Source: Muricea muricata
Lineage: Eukaryota; Cnidaria; Anthozoa; Malacalcyonacea; Plexauridae
DNA: 64,000 bases
Assembly: GCA_963855995.1 (NCBI GenBank)
Contig: OY979716.1
Span: forward strand, 41,873,818-41,937,817
Reading direction: 5' to 3'
The notes below the pieces were generated by a model. It made no database searches, had not been told where the DNA came from, and saw nothing but the letters and a program-made list of their open reading frames with translations. The position numbers and the translations under genes are program-made. Within the stretch, counting starts at the first letter, position 1. Each line of letters begins with the position of its first letter. This document shows positions 24,031-35,907 of this stretch, piece after piece.

Positions 24031-27000
24031 TCAGGTTTTCTTTAGTCGAAGTTTACCAGAAATGAGATTTGGTATAACTGATATGGTGTACACGCTATCA
24101 GGATTTCTAGAAAATACTACATCGATTTCGTCATCATCTCGGTCAACCGATTGTACCTCAGCTGCGTACCAACCTTTCCAGCCAGTATCAGAAAGTTCGT
24201 CTTGTGACCACCGTATTTCTACCATAACTCCAATTTCGTAGAATTCCTCGTACTCTATCATTTTTCTTCTTATACCCTTAGCAAGCTTTAATTTATTTTT
24301 TTCAACTTCTTCCGCGACAACATACTTGTACGTTATTCCCTTTTCTGTGTCGAATTCTACTTCTATCATATCAGTCTCTTCAGAATATTTTACAACAGTT
24401 CCTTTGTACCAACCCGTCCTCCAGCCCGTGTCTGCTATTTCTTCTTTGCTCCAAAAGATCAACACACTGCAACCAACTACTTTTAAAGCTTCCAAATCCA
24501 AAATGTTTCTTGCAGTTTTCCCAGATTCGTTATCAACCTTTTGATAAATCGTTATTTCCAGTTCTAACGGATCCAATACTTCTTCGATTGTATCTATATT
24601 TATGTTATCTGGCACAGAAAGGAATGCTTTGCTAGTTTTTGTTGAAACAGATGCACTGTCTCTAGGTCTCTGACTGCTTAATGTGCATGACGAGGCAGTA
24701 GAAAATTTCCTTTTTTTGTATATCATTTTAGGGTCTTCTAAGTACAGGTCCTTTTGTAATCGTATTAATATGTGTGTTGCTGTTACTAAATTAATAACAG
24801 CTTCACGTTCGATGTGAAAAGCCAAATAGCTTCGGTTTGCTTTTAACATTCCCACCCTCAAAGCTAATTCATCTTTTGTTCCGCAGTCGAGAATGTTGTG
24901 AAAGCGTAAGATTTCTCGAAGCCTATAAGCGGGCATTTTCTTTACTTCGGTTATAGACTCAGAGAGAGATGCAATGTCACCATCATACGGATCAAGAGGA
25001 CTCGGTAATACTAGACCCATTTTCTCTGAAAGACGCCGGACACACTCGTGCTTTTTTCCTTCGGATGGGACACCCTGTTTTCGACACATTTCTTTTATGG
25101 CAGCCTTGTGGTAGTTCTTGTAGAGTTCGTCCTGTGACCAGTACTCTCTTTCCTTTTCGTCTGCAAACGTTTTGTCTAGTTTTTGTTTAAATTCTTTTTT
25201 AAATCTTTTGACATCTTCTACCGTGCACCAACTCAAGAAAGCGATGCATGGTAAAATGGTTTCTATTTCATGTTTAAAAACTTTACAACACAATTCAAGG
25301 ATTTTTGACGGGAGAAAAGCTCCAGGCGTATTGTCCACCACAGCAGGGAGCTTATTATTTTCCAGCTTTTCTAGTGGTAGGTAGTGTAACTCCCCACCTG
25401 TTTTAATCCACCTAACATAGTCTGGAATTGGTTGGAAGCTGCAATTTCGGTCATCTTGTTCTAGTAAATCTGGGTTAAAAATTGTTGTAGAATATTTATC
25501 AGTCCACGATGTTCGTTCTCCGTCCTCTTCCAAGCTGTTGTCAATTAATTGGTAGTCCTCCCTGTAACTACCAACGAAATTTTCATTTAGATTCCAGATT
25601 GTAGATACGTCCGTCCACAATTCATTTTGGACAGGCTGATAAATATTTTCATCTTCATTTTTGCGGCATTCAGACTTCGCTAGAAAAGTAAGTAGTTGGT
25701 CTTCATCGTTGAAAACGAAGTTTTTTTCATTTCCAATCCCACGCATAACGATGCAAGGCTTACCTCCGTACTGCGTTCGAGACAAACACGTTTTAACTTC
25801 TTGAGCCATATGCTCCATGTTTTTAAGATGTTTTTCGTCTCCTATTTGGTAGTCTTGGTGAACTGCCTTGCTTGAAAACATTTCGTTTGATAGGGCATCA
25901 TTGTGAACAGCATGAACGCGTTCGACCGGATTTCTTTTACTATGAAATTCTGCAAACGATTTCTGGGTAATCGATTTCAGTTGAAGAATCCTCGCTAAAC
26001 AAACCAACCACATTCTTACAAGCGGGTTTGACGGAGCCTCTGATGGCCCGTTGTCGACTATGAATACAAAATGTTCCTTTAATTTTCCTGTGTCAGGGTT
26101 TCTGAAAAAATTGTCAAGTGCGGGATTAGCCAGGAGTAAAAAGATCTCATTGAAGACGCGCTGAACAGTCTCGGGCTCAAAATATGAGAGATTTAACAGA
26201 GTAGCTGCTGTTCCCGTCCTTCTAACGGAAAAATGGTGATCTTCCTTTTCACTTTCGGCCACACTTAAATCCGTTTCCATAAAAAGATGACTCATGGGGG
26301 TAACAGAGTTATGCACTGTTCTATTCCAGTCATGGTCAGGCAACGTTATTTTGCGCCATGTTTTTCCTGGTTTCTGAACAGGAGAAACATCTGCATTGAT
26401 TTTGGCCTTTGCGTCCTTGGAATCAATCATAACGTTGTGTGATTGCAAGTGGGCGTAATCCATTGTAAGATTCACGTTGTGCGTTGACCAGTGTAAATTG
26501 ATAACAAATTGCTCCACTCCAGTTCGAGGGGGTTTGTGCAGTGAAAGACAAGCATTAACTCCCTTGCCAGAATGGTGCCGTTTCGCTTGATATGTCCCTT
26601 CTCTATAATTTTGCATATAGTTGAAGCAGGAAGAAAGACTTATATTGAACCGCTCTGGAGCTAGTGCCAAAATAGTTTCACGTGCATGTTTCATTATGGT
26701 ATTACTATCAGCCGCTCGGTATAGAACTGTGTCCGTAAGTCTTGGGTGACTTTCTAACCCACCTCCAGCTCTATCAATCAGATCTTCTTCTCCAAATGCA
26801 AATTCAAGGATCGCAGCGAGCTCAGGAAACCCTTCGCACTTTAAATGCCTTCCTCTTCCTCGGAAAACATGACGAAGTTTTTCTAGCTTCATTTTCTGTA
26901 GTGCTCTGTGGTTTTGCTTTCTCCTTCCTTTACCTGTCAGTGTACTATTGTCGTTCCGTTCTATTTCTTCCTTCATTTGCTCGAATAATTTTAAATTAAG

Positions 27001-29247
27001 GGCCACAAGATCCTTCGAACGTTGAAAGCTTCTCTTGTCTTGAACACCAGCTAGATTTGCCATGAAAGTGGCACTTGTAATTCTTGTCAAAATCGCTTTA
27101 AATGTATCTCTGTCCCGCTTACTGTCCATATACTTTAGTATCATATGATAATCTCCCTCAATAACTTGCTTAATTTTCTCGTTTATAATTTTTTGATCAT
27201 CTTCTTTTTTAATATTTTCAATGGAATTCATCATCTTTAAAAGTTCACCAGTTCCGTTATTTTCGGCGATGTAGCCTTTTTCTTGAATGTAAATTTGAGC
27301 TACGTTTAAGAGCTTTGATAGTATCTCTAACAGACGTGATGATTCCATACAGCCAGGATCTTTTAATCCCTTTAAATCTTTATAATGTTTTATTAAAACT
27401 TGGGTTGCGACTATTGGACCGTTCTCCAAGATGTATTTTGCAAGAGATATCATTGCGCTAAAATGTTCTTGCTGTTTCAACGAGCCTGATGAGCCAAGTT
27501 TCTCCAAAAGAACACCGATATTTTCTTCGAGGGTCCCGGAAACAGATCCCCGAACAAGGAATTTTCTCTCATTTTTTTGCATAATCACGCCGCTTGTCTG
27601 TCTCTCTTCTGACCTTAAAATGTTGGTTACCGCTTTTACTCCTCTGTCTTCATACCATGACAACGATGGTCCCAGTAGTGGTATTAACTCTTCTGGTTCT
27701 TTGCCAACACTTGAAGTTTCTTGATGTGTAGTAATCACTTCTTTACTTTTATCGTCACATTTCTTGGCTTCATCTGCAGGTTCTTTAGATGTCTCCACAA
27801 CTTTAAAAAAAGAAGAAATTTTTCCACTCGCAGACGTTTTTTCCTGTACTTGACCTAACTTTACATCGGTCTTTGCAATTGGTGCAGTTGTTGCCGGTTT
27901 CTGCTTTCGCCTCTGTACAGTTGGATGCCTCTTATACTTTCGACTACTGAACTTGGCTGCTGCTCTGTTTTTGCTAGCTGGATCCTTCGATAGGCTTTCC
28001 TTTAATGTTGGGAAATCGCCTTCAGTTATTTTAATTTTCGGTTTTTCAGTCGATGTATGAACTGATTTTGTTTCTTTCCAACATCCAGAAGGGGTAAGCA
28101 CCACTTCGACTGATGTTCTTTTGGGTTCTTTCACTTCAATCTCTGCTGCTCGTTTTTCTTTCTGTGGCTCTTTTAGTCCGATAGTCTTGGTAGCTGCGCT
28201 GCTCTTCTGTTCTTTCAACGAGCTTTCTGCTAATGTTGGAAAATCTTCTTCAATAAGCTCAAATTTTGGTGATGATGGTACCGCGTAAGTTTTTAAGTCT
28301 TCGAACTTCTCACTACCAATATCACGACGTCCACGAGTTTTGGCATCAACCTCTGTGTAACTAGGTAAATTTACGTCAAACTCGCGAATTCTTTTCACTA
28401 GCGGCACAAAATGGTTTGGTTGCCAAGAGCTGAGCGGGCATGGCGTCATTCTTGTCCAAATTAAGGAAACAATATTTGTTTCCTCGTGTGGACGACTACC
28501 ACAATCTCTGCCAACTGAGATTAATTCATCTCTGGGATGGAATACTCCGTGTAAGGTATTCTTGATTGCACGAAGTGCCTGAACATCTGGATACACGGAA
28601 TGAATTGGTCTACCAAGAACAGAAGCCAGTGCAAGAATATGAAATTGACTGGAATAAACAAACGGTTTTGCTGTTTTCTGAGCCAAAATCTCGACTGCTC
28701 GGGCAGCGTTCGCAATTTGCCCTCTGTATGTATCCTCGGCTTCTTTATCGCTCAGAAAAATGTTAAAAATTACTGGTGCACTGTAAACAGACCTTTCTTC
28801 GATTTCAGCAATTTGTGGGTGATTTGCGTAAAACTCAGAATGCGCAAATAACTCCGAAACCGTCAAAAGACGAAGAACACTGGATAGTGATTCGTTTCCT
28901 GATAACGCAATAGAGGCGGCGTTGAAAAGACAGTTACCATTTCCCGTTGTCTTTATTGGAATCCAATCCTTGAAACCAGCTGGTAGAAGAGACTTGGTTA
29001 ATGCGTCTTCACCTCTGCCTATTATTTTTTGCAAGAGTACGTTTTGTGATTGCACAAACTGACCAGAAACCAATGGCAGAAAGTTTGCTAGGATCTCTTG
29101 TGCTGCATCCTTACTTGTCAGTGCCTTCGAAAGCTCCATAATTTGCATATCGTTTAAAGGATCCATTTCTAATACTGCAATTGAATGCGCGAAAAAAACT
29201 TTGATTATTTGGCAAGCTGGACAAAGCTGTTTGAGGTTTTTGCCCAC
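24031..29247 (-). CDS. 1738-aa OTU-protease-like / DDE-like / SAP / Tudor-like protein, putative transposase of the 18-kb element
   Basis: The reading frame is uninterrupted for 5.2 kb. Residues ~95-290 resemble an OTU cysteine protease: GNGNCLFNA puts the nucleophile at about Cys106, and WQPNHFVPL puts the His at about 279; the usual GDGNC Asp is Asn here. Residues ~300-480 are a Lys/Ser/Thr-rich linker that repeats a motif of the type FPTL(K/A)ES twice. The middle (~900-1120) has three acidic residues in RNase-H-fold order: MIDSKDAKAK (Asp ~941), VFIVDNGPSE (Asp ~1065) and RNPVERVHAVHN (Glu ~1109). That spacing suits a DDE transposase core. SAP-like segments follow near 1390-1470 (KEMCRKQGVPSEGKKHE; LREILRFHNI). 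Two Tudor/Agenet-like repeats end the protein (FWSKEEIADTGWRTGWYKG; RWSQDELSDTGWKGWYA). Met28 is an alternative start. Domain calls are by eye. Confidence 0.85.
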   Translation of the reverse strand: MGKNLKQLCPACQIIKVFFAHSIAVLEMDPLNDMQIMELSKALTSKDAAQEILANFLPLVSGQFVQSQNVLLQKIIGRGEDALTKSLLPAGFKDWIPIKTTGNGNCLFNAASIALSGNESLSSVLRLLTVSELFAHSEFYANHPQIAEIEERSVYSAPVIFNIFLSDKEAEDTYRGQIANAARAVEILAQKTAKPFVYSSQFHILALASVLGRPIHSVYPDVQALRAIKNTLHGVFHPRDELISVGRDCGSRPHEETNIVSLIWTRMTPCPLSSWQPNHFVPLVKRIREFDVNLPSYTEVDAKTRGRRDIGSEKFEDLKTYAVPSSPKFELIEEDFPTLAESSLKEQKSSAATKTIGLKEPQKEKRAAEIEVKEPKRTSVEVVLTPSGCWKETKSVHTSTEKPKIKITEGDFPTLKESLSKDPASKNRAAAKFSSRKYKRHPTVQRRKQKPATTAPIAKTDVKLGQVQEKTSASGKISSFFKVVETSKEPADEAKKCDDKSKEVITTHQETSSVGKEPEELIPLLGPSLSWYEDRGVKAVTNILRSEERQTSGVIMQKNERKFLVRGSVSGTLEENIGVLLEKLGSSGSLKQQEHFSAMISLAKYILENGPIVATQVLIKHYKDLKGLKDPGCMESSRLLEILSKLLNVAQIYIQEKGYIAENNGTGELLKMMNSIENIKKEDDQKIINEKIKQVIEGDYHMILKYMDSKRDRDTFKAILTRITSATFMANLAGVQDKRSFQRSKDLVALNLKLFEQMKEEIERNDNSTLTGKGRRKQNHRALQKMKLEKLRHVFRGRGRHLKCEGFPELAAILEFAFGEEDLIDRAGGGLESHPRLTDTVLYRAADSNTIMKHARETILALAPERFNISLSSCFNYMQNYREGTYQAKRHHSGKGVNACLSLHKPPRTGVEQFVINLHWSTHNVNLTMDYAHLQSHNVMIDSKDAKAKINADVSPVQKPGKTWRKITLPDHDWNRTVHNSVTPMSHLFMETDLSVAESEKEDHHFSVRRTGTAATLLNLSYFEPETVQRVFNEIFLLLANPALDNFFRNPDTGKLKEHFVFIVDNGPSEAPSNPLVRMWLVCLARILQLKSITQKSFAEFHSKRNPVERVHAVHNDALSNEMFSSKAVHQDYQIGDEKHLKNMEHMAQEVKTCLSRTQYGGKPCIVMRGIGNEKNFVFNDEDQLLTFLAKSECRKNEDENIYQPVQNELWTDVSTIWNLNENFVGSYREDYQLIDNSLEEDGERTSWTDKYSTTIFNPDLLEQDDRNCSFQPIPDYVRWIKTGGELHYLPLEKLENNKLPAVVDNTPGAFLPSKILELCCKVFKHEIETILPCIAFLSWCTVEDVKRFKKEFKQKLDKTFADEKEREYWSQDELYKNYHKAAIKEMCRKQGVPSEGKKHECVRRLSEKMGLVLPSPLDPYDGDIASLSESITEVKKMPAYRLREILRFHNILDCGTKDELALRVGMLKANRSYLAFHIEREAVINLVTATHILIRLQKDLYLEDPKMIYKKRKFSTASSCTLSSQRPRDSASVSTKTSKAFLSVPDNINIDTIEEVLDPLELEITIYQKVDNESGKTARNILDLEALKVVGCSVLIFWSKEEIADTGWRTGWYKGTVVKYSEETDMIEVEFDTEKGITYKYVVAEEVEKNKLKLAKGIRRKMIEYEEFYEIGVMVEIRWSQDELSDTGWKGWYAAEVQSVDRDDDEIDVVFSRNPDSVYTISVIPNLISGKLRLKKT

Positions 29248-29512
29248 ATAAATATTTGCAATGGGATGTTTTTTTTTCTACAAACTCTAAGCTTATCACA
29301 TGTAAAAATAAACCAATGAAAGGAAACAATTTGCTCAATATGTATCGCTAGTTTCACTGAAGTTACCTACTTTGGGATATATTATTCTAATAACTGCATA
29401 AGATAAATAACTGTCGGGTTTTTTTGCCGGTCATTAACGCAAGTTACGGGTATTTTGTTGCAGGTCTTAAACAAGTATTAAACAAAAGAGAAACTATGAT
29501 GTCTTAGAGGCC

Positions 29513-29769
29513 GGCTCGAATTATTGATAAAATCGATAGCGAAAATCGGTATTTTTCATCGATACTATTTTGCAATATTGATGTACTCGATAGTCATAGA
29601 ACACACGTATAGCGACTTTATGGTTATCAAAGACGTGATAACATGAAGCATAGCCTGAATTTCGTGATTATGTCAAATGCCAAACAGGCGCCAAAACGCA
29701 ATTCATATCAAGTAAATTTATCGACGAAAAATACTGATTTTCACTATTGACTTATCAGTAATTCGAGCC
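29513..29769. repeat. MITE-like inverted repeat, ~50-bp arms
   Basis: GGCTCGAATTATTGATAAAA at the left pairs with TTATCAGTAATTCGAGCC at the right, and the similarity continues through ATCGGTATTTTTCATCGATA. No clear target duplication. Confidence 0.75.
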
Positions 29770-30361
29770 AAACTCTAAAACATTCACATTTAAAGGGGTT
29801 TAATATCAGCTATTTTTATTTTTGGTTTATTCTTTTTGATGTAATAATCACAAACTAAAATTACGTAGTGTGGGCAGAAGAATTTGTTTCGATTTCACTG
29901 GCCAAACCAGAACCAAAACCAGGAACACAAGTGTTGTTATAGTCGAGTTGCGAAATATATGAGCCGAAAGCAATTATGTGCATGTGCAGAACCACAATAG
30001 TCATAAATTTCGCAGGTCATTAATTTCGCGCGACAGGCGGCAAAAAAGCACCGCGATCACACCTTTAAGGCCCACACGCACTGATCATGAGATTGAGCAT
30101 TATATTTCTGCGTTATATTTCATCCGAAATGCCATAAAAAATATCGTTGCTTGTAAAATAAATTACATAAAGTGAAGGACTGCCGAATTATGTCTAGAAT
30201 TCACACTGTTTTATAGAGCTGGAATAGTTTTCATTGTGAAACATGTAGATATATAGTCGCGGGTTCTGCCCCGGTCATATTTCACTTTTCAGTATTAATA
30301 TAAAGAAACTTATATTTTGAGGTAATAAGATCTCGAGTTATCACCATGATTATATTTCTAA

Positions 30362-30555
30362 GGCCTAGTTTATACGTCGCGTTTCCGTCGCATTTAATAT
30401 AAAATGTCTTACTGTTCGGAAACGCGAAACAAAACTGGACATACAACGATTCAGATTTAAAATATCATGTCACACCATTTAGATGTCAAATTCAAGTCAA
30501 ATGAATATTTTTATATTAAATGCGACGAAATTAAATTCGACGTATAAACCACGCC
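30362..30555. mobile_element. MITE with TAA duplication (PIF/Harbinger-like)
   Basis: Ends GGCCTAGTTTATACGTCG and CGACGTATAAACCACGCC are complementary with few mismatches. The inner arms share GTCGCATTTAATATAAAA. TAA flanks both ends (30359-30361 and 30556-30558). Confidence 0.75.
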
Positions 30556-31274
30556 TAACGCACTGACAAAGCATCTCATTGGAAGCACGGACTAAACAAA
30601 ATCACTATTCTCATGGCACTGGTTTTGTCTTTTTCGCACTTAATTTGAGGACATTTACCCTCGACTTTGCTCTCGACCCTCGACTTTTGTATTCACACAC
30701 TTTATAAGTCTTTACGAAAAAAGTAGCAGACATACAAAAGTACCGACAAAGAAAATTTAGACATATTTAATTATAATAACTTTAGCAAGCATTGTGAGGT
30801 ATTTTGCGGGCTAAAATAAACAAATCATAATAACTGACGTAATAGCCAATGTATAAATAGTCGGAAGCCATTTAAGTGTAGTTGTTTTTTTGAAAAACAA
30901 AGTTAAAGTTAAACGTTAAAAGGCCTTTAAAATTATTTTAATTGTAATAGAGTTGATGTTCTTGGGCATAAATATGTTTTTGGCCCTCCTCAATCTCAGA
31001 GCTCATTTTAACGAACGTCAACTCTATTGTTATATTAATTTTTTGTAGCTAACCAAAGAATCATGCTAGCGATGAAATATACTGTCGCATCGATGCAACA
31101 AGACTTTGATTTTGCCGCAAAAAATTATCACACCTTTTATGCCCACACACCCTGAAATGATAGCATTGATCAAAGCGATGCAGCTTTTTGTTTTTAAAAA
31201 ATCTTCAAAAACTCATTAATAATTCATGAGGAAAATACAAAAGAAATTAATGCTTAATCGATGTCTCTACCGTT

Positions 31275-31370
31275 TGATAGAACACTGATTAATAAAACAT
31301 CAGTGTCTTTAAATGTGATAGAACACTCATTAATTAAACATCAGTGTCTTTAAATCTGATATAGAACACC
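31275..31370. repeat. 41-bp tandem repeat, ~2.3 copies
   Basis: Units start TGATAGAACAC at 31275, 31316 and (as TGATATAGAACAC) 31357, with CATCAGTGTCTTTAAAT in the body. Confidence 0.8.
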
Positions 31371-31741
31371 ATTATACTTCATCTACAGTAAACGTTTCAC
31401 AACTGCACTGTCGTTTCCACAACAAATACAGTCAATTTTACACATCAAAATATAGTTAAACCTGAAAAGTAAACCTACCTCTTCGTATCTACGTTTACAT
31501 TAAACGTTTTGCACAGAGGCACAGACACAGCACCCCGTGTTTCTATCGCACACATTGCAAAATAATACTTATACTACATGCAAATATGCACTGAAGGTTT
31601 TCGTCAGGTCAAGCGTGAAATGAGGAAATACAAAAGAATATTATTATCAGTTTACCTGCCGCTTATTTTCATTGCCATCAACTCTCAACGGAATGCTTGC
31701 TAGTTTATAGACAATACTAATAAACTGACGTTTTTGAAGCC

Positions 31742-31848
31742 ATTTACAAAACTCGTTAATCGAGCTTTATCGGTGTAGAAAGCCGCTCGCCTTCGGCTCG
31801 CGTCTTTATACACCGATAAAGCCCTCCAACTCGTTTTGTAAATAGTAC
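31742..31848. repeat. Near-perfect ~107-bp hairpin (MITE-like)
   Basis: TTTACAAAACTCG and GCTTTATCGGTGTA pair with TACACCGATAAAGC and CGTTTTGTAAA around a GCCTTCGGC centre. Confidence 0.8.
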
Positions 31849-32581
31849 ATATCATCCCCGTTATTAACCAGGCTAGCCCGTCTTATAAAAACATCTCCTG
31901 AGAGGCATGCATCGATCAAGCGCAACCATACACTGTTTTTTGTATATCGCCCAAGCGGACATTACATATAAGCACAATTGCAAGATATAAGAAGTCGGCA
32001 AAGGCTAATGCCGTATTCAATCAGCACGTAAAAAACTTAATTAACACCAGTTATTGGCCACTGTATACACAACCCGGACGTGCTTCAGGAATGCGACGTT
32101 TTCTTCAGTTTGCAGCGGCCAGCGTGTATGAATTCAATTTGTTTCCAAAAATTCTAACATGCGATTTGAAATATAAATCACTCTTTTACTTGAATAGAAA
32201 TCGCTCTTCACTTGAAGGCATGCACACGAAATACAATACATACGGCGTACAACCGTACCACAATAGCTAGGGTATTCAGTTTTTTTTTGTAAAGCCAAGG
32301 ATTGTCGAACATGGTTATGTATCAATCGGCATTTTATACTGCATAGTCGGATTTCAACTAATATCATTGCTATGTGTTAGAAACGAATATTCTCACTGTA
32401 ATAACTTTTTAACTGATACTGGTAAAGAATTCTTAGTCAGTGATTTCTATAAGCTTTACTCCTGCAGATGAATCGACATACTCGAAATATGCGCGACACT
32501 CGGCATTAGCTAATTATTATTTCCGCGCTCAAAATGGTAATATCAACTTGCATGTCTTTAAACACAATAAGAATAATGGTC

Positions 32582-32898
32582 AAAACGTTACTCTCGATTT
32601 CAGTTCGCTTTTGAAAAATCACTTCGAATGCTCATTTGTAAGTTCGGAATGTTCGTTGCAAAGTTCCAATGTTTATTTTGAAGTTCTTTCCGACAATTTA
32701 CGATGAGCCAGCTTTGCAAGTTCTGATTGGCTGCCATGATAAGTCAGCTAATCAAATTGCTCACTGTTCAATCATCACAAATACTCGGAACGAACTTCAA
32801 AACAAACATTGGAACTTTGCAACGAACATTCTGAACTTCAAACGAACATTCGAAGTGATTTTTCAAAAGCAAACTGATGAAATCGAGAGTAAAGTTTT
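32582..32898. repeat. Foldback element, ~115-bp arms
   Basis: The left arm (ACTCTCGATTTCAGTTCG, then TTTTTGAAAAATCACTTCGA-type sequence, GTTCGTTGCAAAGTTCCAAT) is repeated inverted at the right end (ATTGGAACTTTGCAACGAAC, then GAAATCGAGAGT). The loop is ~90 bp. It contains tandem-like GAACxTTC motifs. Confidence 0.8.
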
Positions 32899-33090
32899 AT
32901 ATGAATATAAGCGGCAAAAGATCTTATGGTTTTGCTTGCATTCAACTGCACTACCGACACTGGCACGTTTGTTCTAAATTAATAAAACTATTGATATTAT
33001 ATAATATTATGACGTACCTATGATCACCAAAATCCTTCTTAATCAAAAACAGGAAATAAACCAAAAAGTAACACGCGAAGATAATAAACC

Positions 33091-33675
33091 AGTTACAGTC
33101 AGTTTTCAGCAAACTTTACACGCTCACGTTCCGAATTATATTCGGAAATTGACAAATGGGCGGGGAATTTTGTAATTACATTTTGAAGTTCGGAAGCAAT
33201 TTCCGAACTTCGATTTGAAATTCATTCCGTTCCCCGATTCCCCGTTCCTTGTTTTACAGATAGCCAAATTCAAATTGCGTGTTTACCAAGAAACATCAAA
33301 GATGTCGCAGAAAAGAAAACAAATTTAGAACGCGAATGCAAGTAAAGTTACAAACGTTGAAAGAAAATAAATTTAGAGCACGAATGTTCTAAATTTATTT
33401 TCTTTCAACGTTTTGTAAATAACGGTCGACTCTCCTACATCTAGATGGTTTCGAAAAGAATCCATCCAATTTGGTAATTCGTCGTCAGGTTTTTTCTCCG
33501 ACATCTTTGATGTTTCTTGGTAAACGCGCAATTTGAATTTCCGAATTTCAAATCGAAGTTCGGGAATTGCTTCCGAACTTCGAAATGTAATTACGAAATT
33601 CTCCGCCCACTTATCAATTTCCGAATATAGTTCGGAACTCGAGCGTGGCTCGAGTTTGCTGAAACTGACTGTAAT
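33091..33675. repeat. Long palindrome / foldback element, ~250-bp arms
   Basis: The arms start GTTACAGTCAGTTTTCAGCA and end at a central hairpin CGTTGAAAGAAAATAAATTT / complement around 33385. The inner arms share ACCAAGAAACATCAAAGATG inverted. The right arm has an extra segment near 33405-33490. No ORF of interest. Confidence 0.85.
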
Positions 33676-34002
33676 AACAATTTTAGCTCTCAAGCTGCGG
33701 AACAGCTAATAGAGAGGGGGGCGGAAGTAGAGCCTGGCTTGCCAGTTGATGCATTTATTCTTCGCACATATTTCGTCTTGTGAGCAAAATAATTGTTTGG
33801 AAATCTTTCAAAAATCATGTGGAACTGTTCGAGGACTGTAAAGAAAAGTGTTGTGGCAGAGTCTTTAGAGGAACTTTTAAGAAAGGGTAAGTTGAATAAA
33901 GAATTGAGTGTGTCGTGCGTAAAAAGTCTTGCATAGACTTTAAACATTCTATACCAGTTTGGCTCACTAAGTTTTCATAGCTATTAAATTTTTCTTATTA
34001 AT

Positions 34003-34273
34003 TAAAGACGCTGTAAAGTCCGTTCTGTACATCGGGTCTGCTTGTAACAAAGGTGATATAAACATTGCCCAAATTTTGCATCTTTCGAATATTTTCGAAA
34101 TTATTTTTTAATTATTTAATTAATTATTTCCGGAATTAATTATTTCGAAAAGTTGTGAATTGCAACTGTGGTTTATCCTATTTATAATCACAACAAACCA
34201 GAAGAGTGATATTCAGTTAGTATGTCATGTAAACAAAGCGTTTGTTTACATAGCGGACTTTACAGCATCTTTA
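34003..34273. mobile_element. MITE, TAAAGACGCTGTAAAGTCCG ends
   Basis: The left end is complementary to CGGACTTTACAGCATCTTTA at the right. A TTAAT 5-mer flanks each side (33998-34002 and 34274-34278), although the exact boundary is ambiguous in this A/T sequence. Confidence 0.7.
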
Positions 34274-35142
34274 TTAATGGACCGTATTTTTTGAAATTCG
34301 CGTTTAATTCATGATATGGATATGATTTTATCGCATGTTTACAGAATAGGAATATATATATATATAGCAATGGTAGACTCTGAATGGTAGATTTATTATA
34401 CGTAGACAGTTTAAGCGGGTTACCCGCCAAAGCTCACGCAGCGCTGTACATAGCATATATATAAATGTTTTGTGACAAGCTCAATTTGATCTTTACCAAG
34501 AAATTACGTTCATAACGCATAAAATTAGCAAAGATCTTTCACCTGCCCGTTTACTTGTTGGCTTCTGGTCGCGTAAAATGCAATTCAGACAACGATAATG
34601 AGGCAGGTCATCATCTTTTGTTAGAATTAGTATTTGATACGACTAAAATTCGACGTGAAACTAGGATCATTTCATTAAAACAAGATCTTTCGGTTGATTT
34701 CAAACTTAAAAGTTCGTTCTAAACAATTCTATGGGTTATTTAAGATAAAATTAAGGTCTTCCACGAAACCTAATGTAACAGGGCGTCCCAAAAAACCCGG
34801 ACACTGGCATATTAACTCTAGATTCAATTCAAAACAACAAAGAATTCGTAAATTTGCTTTTTCAACACCCGTATAGCTTATAATCTTACATAGCACTCGA
34901 GTACACTACATTTACCGAAATACACTCACTCAGGGCCGCATTTGTGGATCAACGGCGCATATCCTCTAGTAGTGCAAAAGATTTAAAATTATTAGCTTAA
35001 TTTGCTAAACTGAATTGCGTCGCATTGCTTAATGACGTCCCGTTTTGTATGTAGCATGACTTGATAAATGGAAGGTCATTAAAATGCGCCCATCAGCTTA
35101 TGCCAACTTTTTTATCATTTATGCGGGTGAATATATTTATTG

Positions 35143-35357
35143 AAGGCTGCTTTCCAGTTATCCGTTTTTTATATGTACGTGCACGCACGTAAAATTTCGA
35201 ACTCTTCTAAATAGAATCATTAAACAATGCAAACGTAGGGAATGCTGAATTTCCTCCATTAAAAAAGTCGTGCACTTCAAATGTGATACTGAAATGGATT
35301 GATTTTTTTACGTGCGTGTACGTGCGTGTAAAAAGCGCGTAGCTGGAAAACAGCCTT
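35143..35357. repeat. MITE-like inverted repeat (AAGGCTGxTTTCCAG ends)
   Basis: AAGGCTGCTTTCCAG pairs with CTGGAAAACAGCCTT. Inside, TACGTGCACGCACGT pairs with ACGTGCGTGTACGTG. No target duplication was recognised. Confidence 0.7.
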
Positions 35358-35736
35358 TAGTTTGCAAAATAAACAAATCCACTACTGCAAGTTGACTTTG
35401 AAAATTAATTCCATACTAGTTTGGCTGACCAGGTTTACTATGCTGTTATAGTTTTCTTAAGAGGACCGATTTATTCGCTTTTGAAATTTTGAAAAAAGGC
35501 ACTGAACACATCTTGGAGGTCTACACACACTGATTATGACGTGAACAAAGAGATTCAAAAATCTCTTAAAGACTTAATATTGTATCCCACTGCATATTTT
35601 ATCAGCAGTGCTGACTTATTGCTTAAAACATACATGCACAGTGGCGAGGTTATACAAGATCACTCGTAATCAGTTAATCAATTCTTTTGTTCAATTCTTT
35701 GTTATTCAGGGCAACGTCAGTATACTTGGTCTAAAC

Positions 35737-35907
35737 CTGGTCACTTTAGCTTAGTTTTCTCCAAGTACGTGTGCTCAAATTTTCCAGCGGATTTCTTATA
35801 AAGAATTGAAATCTTTACGTTTCATAGTCTGCTAAATATTTTTTGTGGGTTGTCCGCTGACAATAGGAGCCCGCACAAGTGGGAGAAAACTAAGCTAAAG
35901 TGACCAG
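35737..35907. repeat. MITE-like inverted repeat (CTGGTCACTTTAGCTTAG ends)
   Basis: CTGGTCACTTTAGCTTAGTT with TTTCTCC is the complement of GGAGAAAACTAAGCTAAAGT with GACCAG. The length is 171 bp. Confidence 0.75.
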
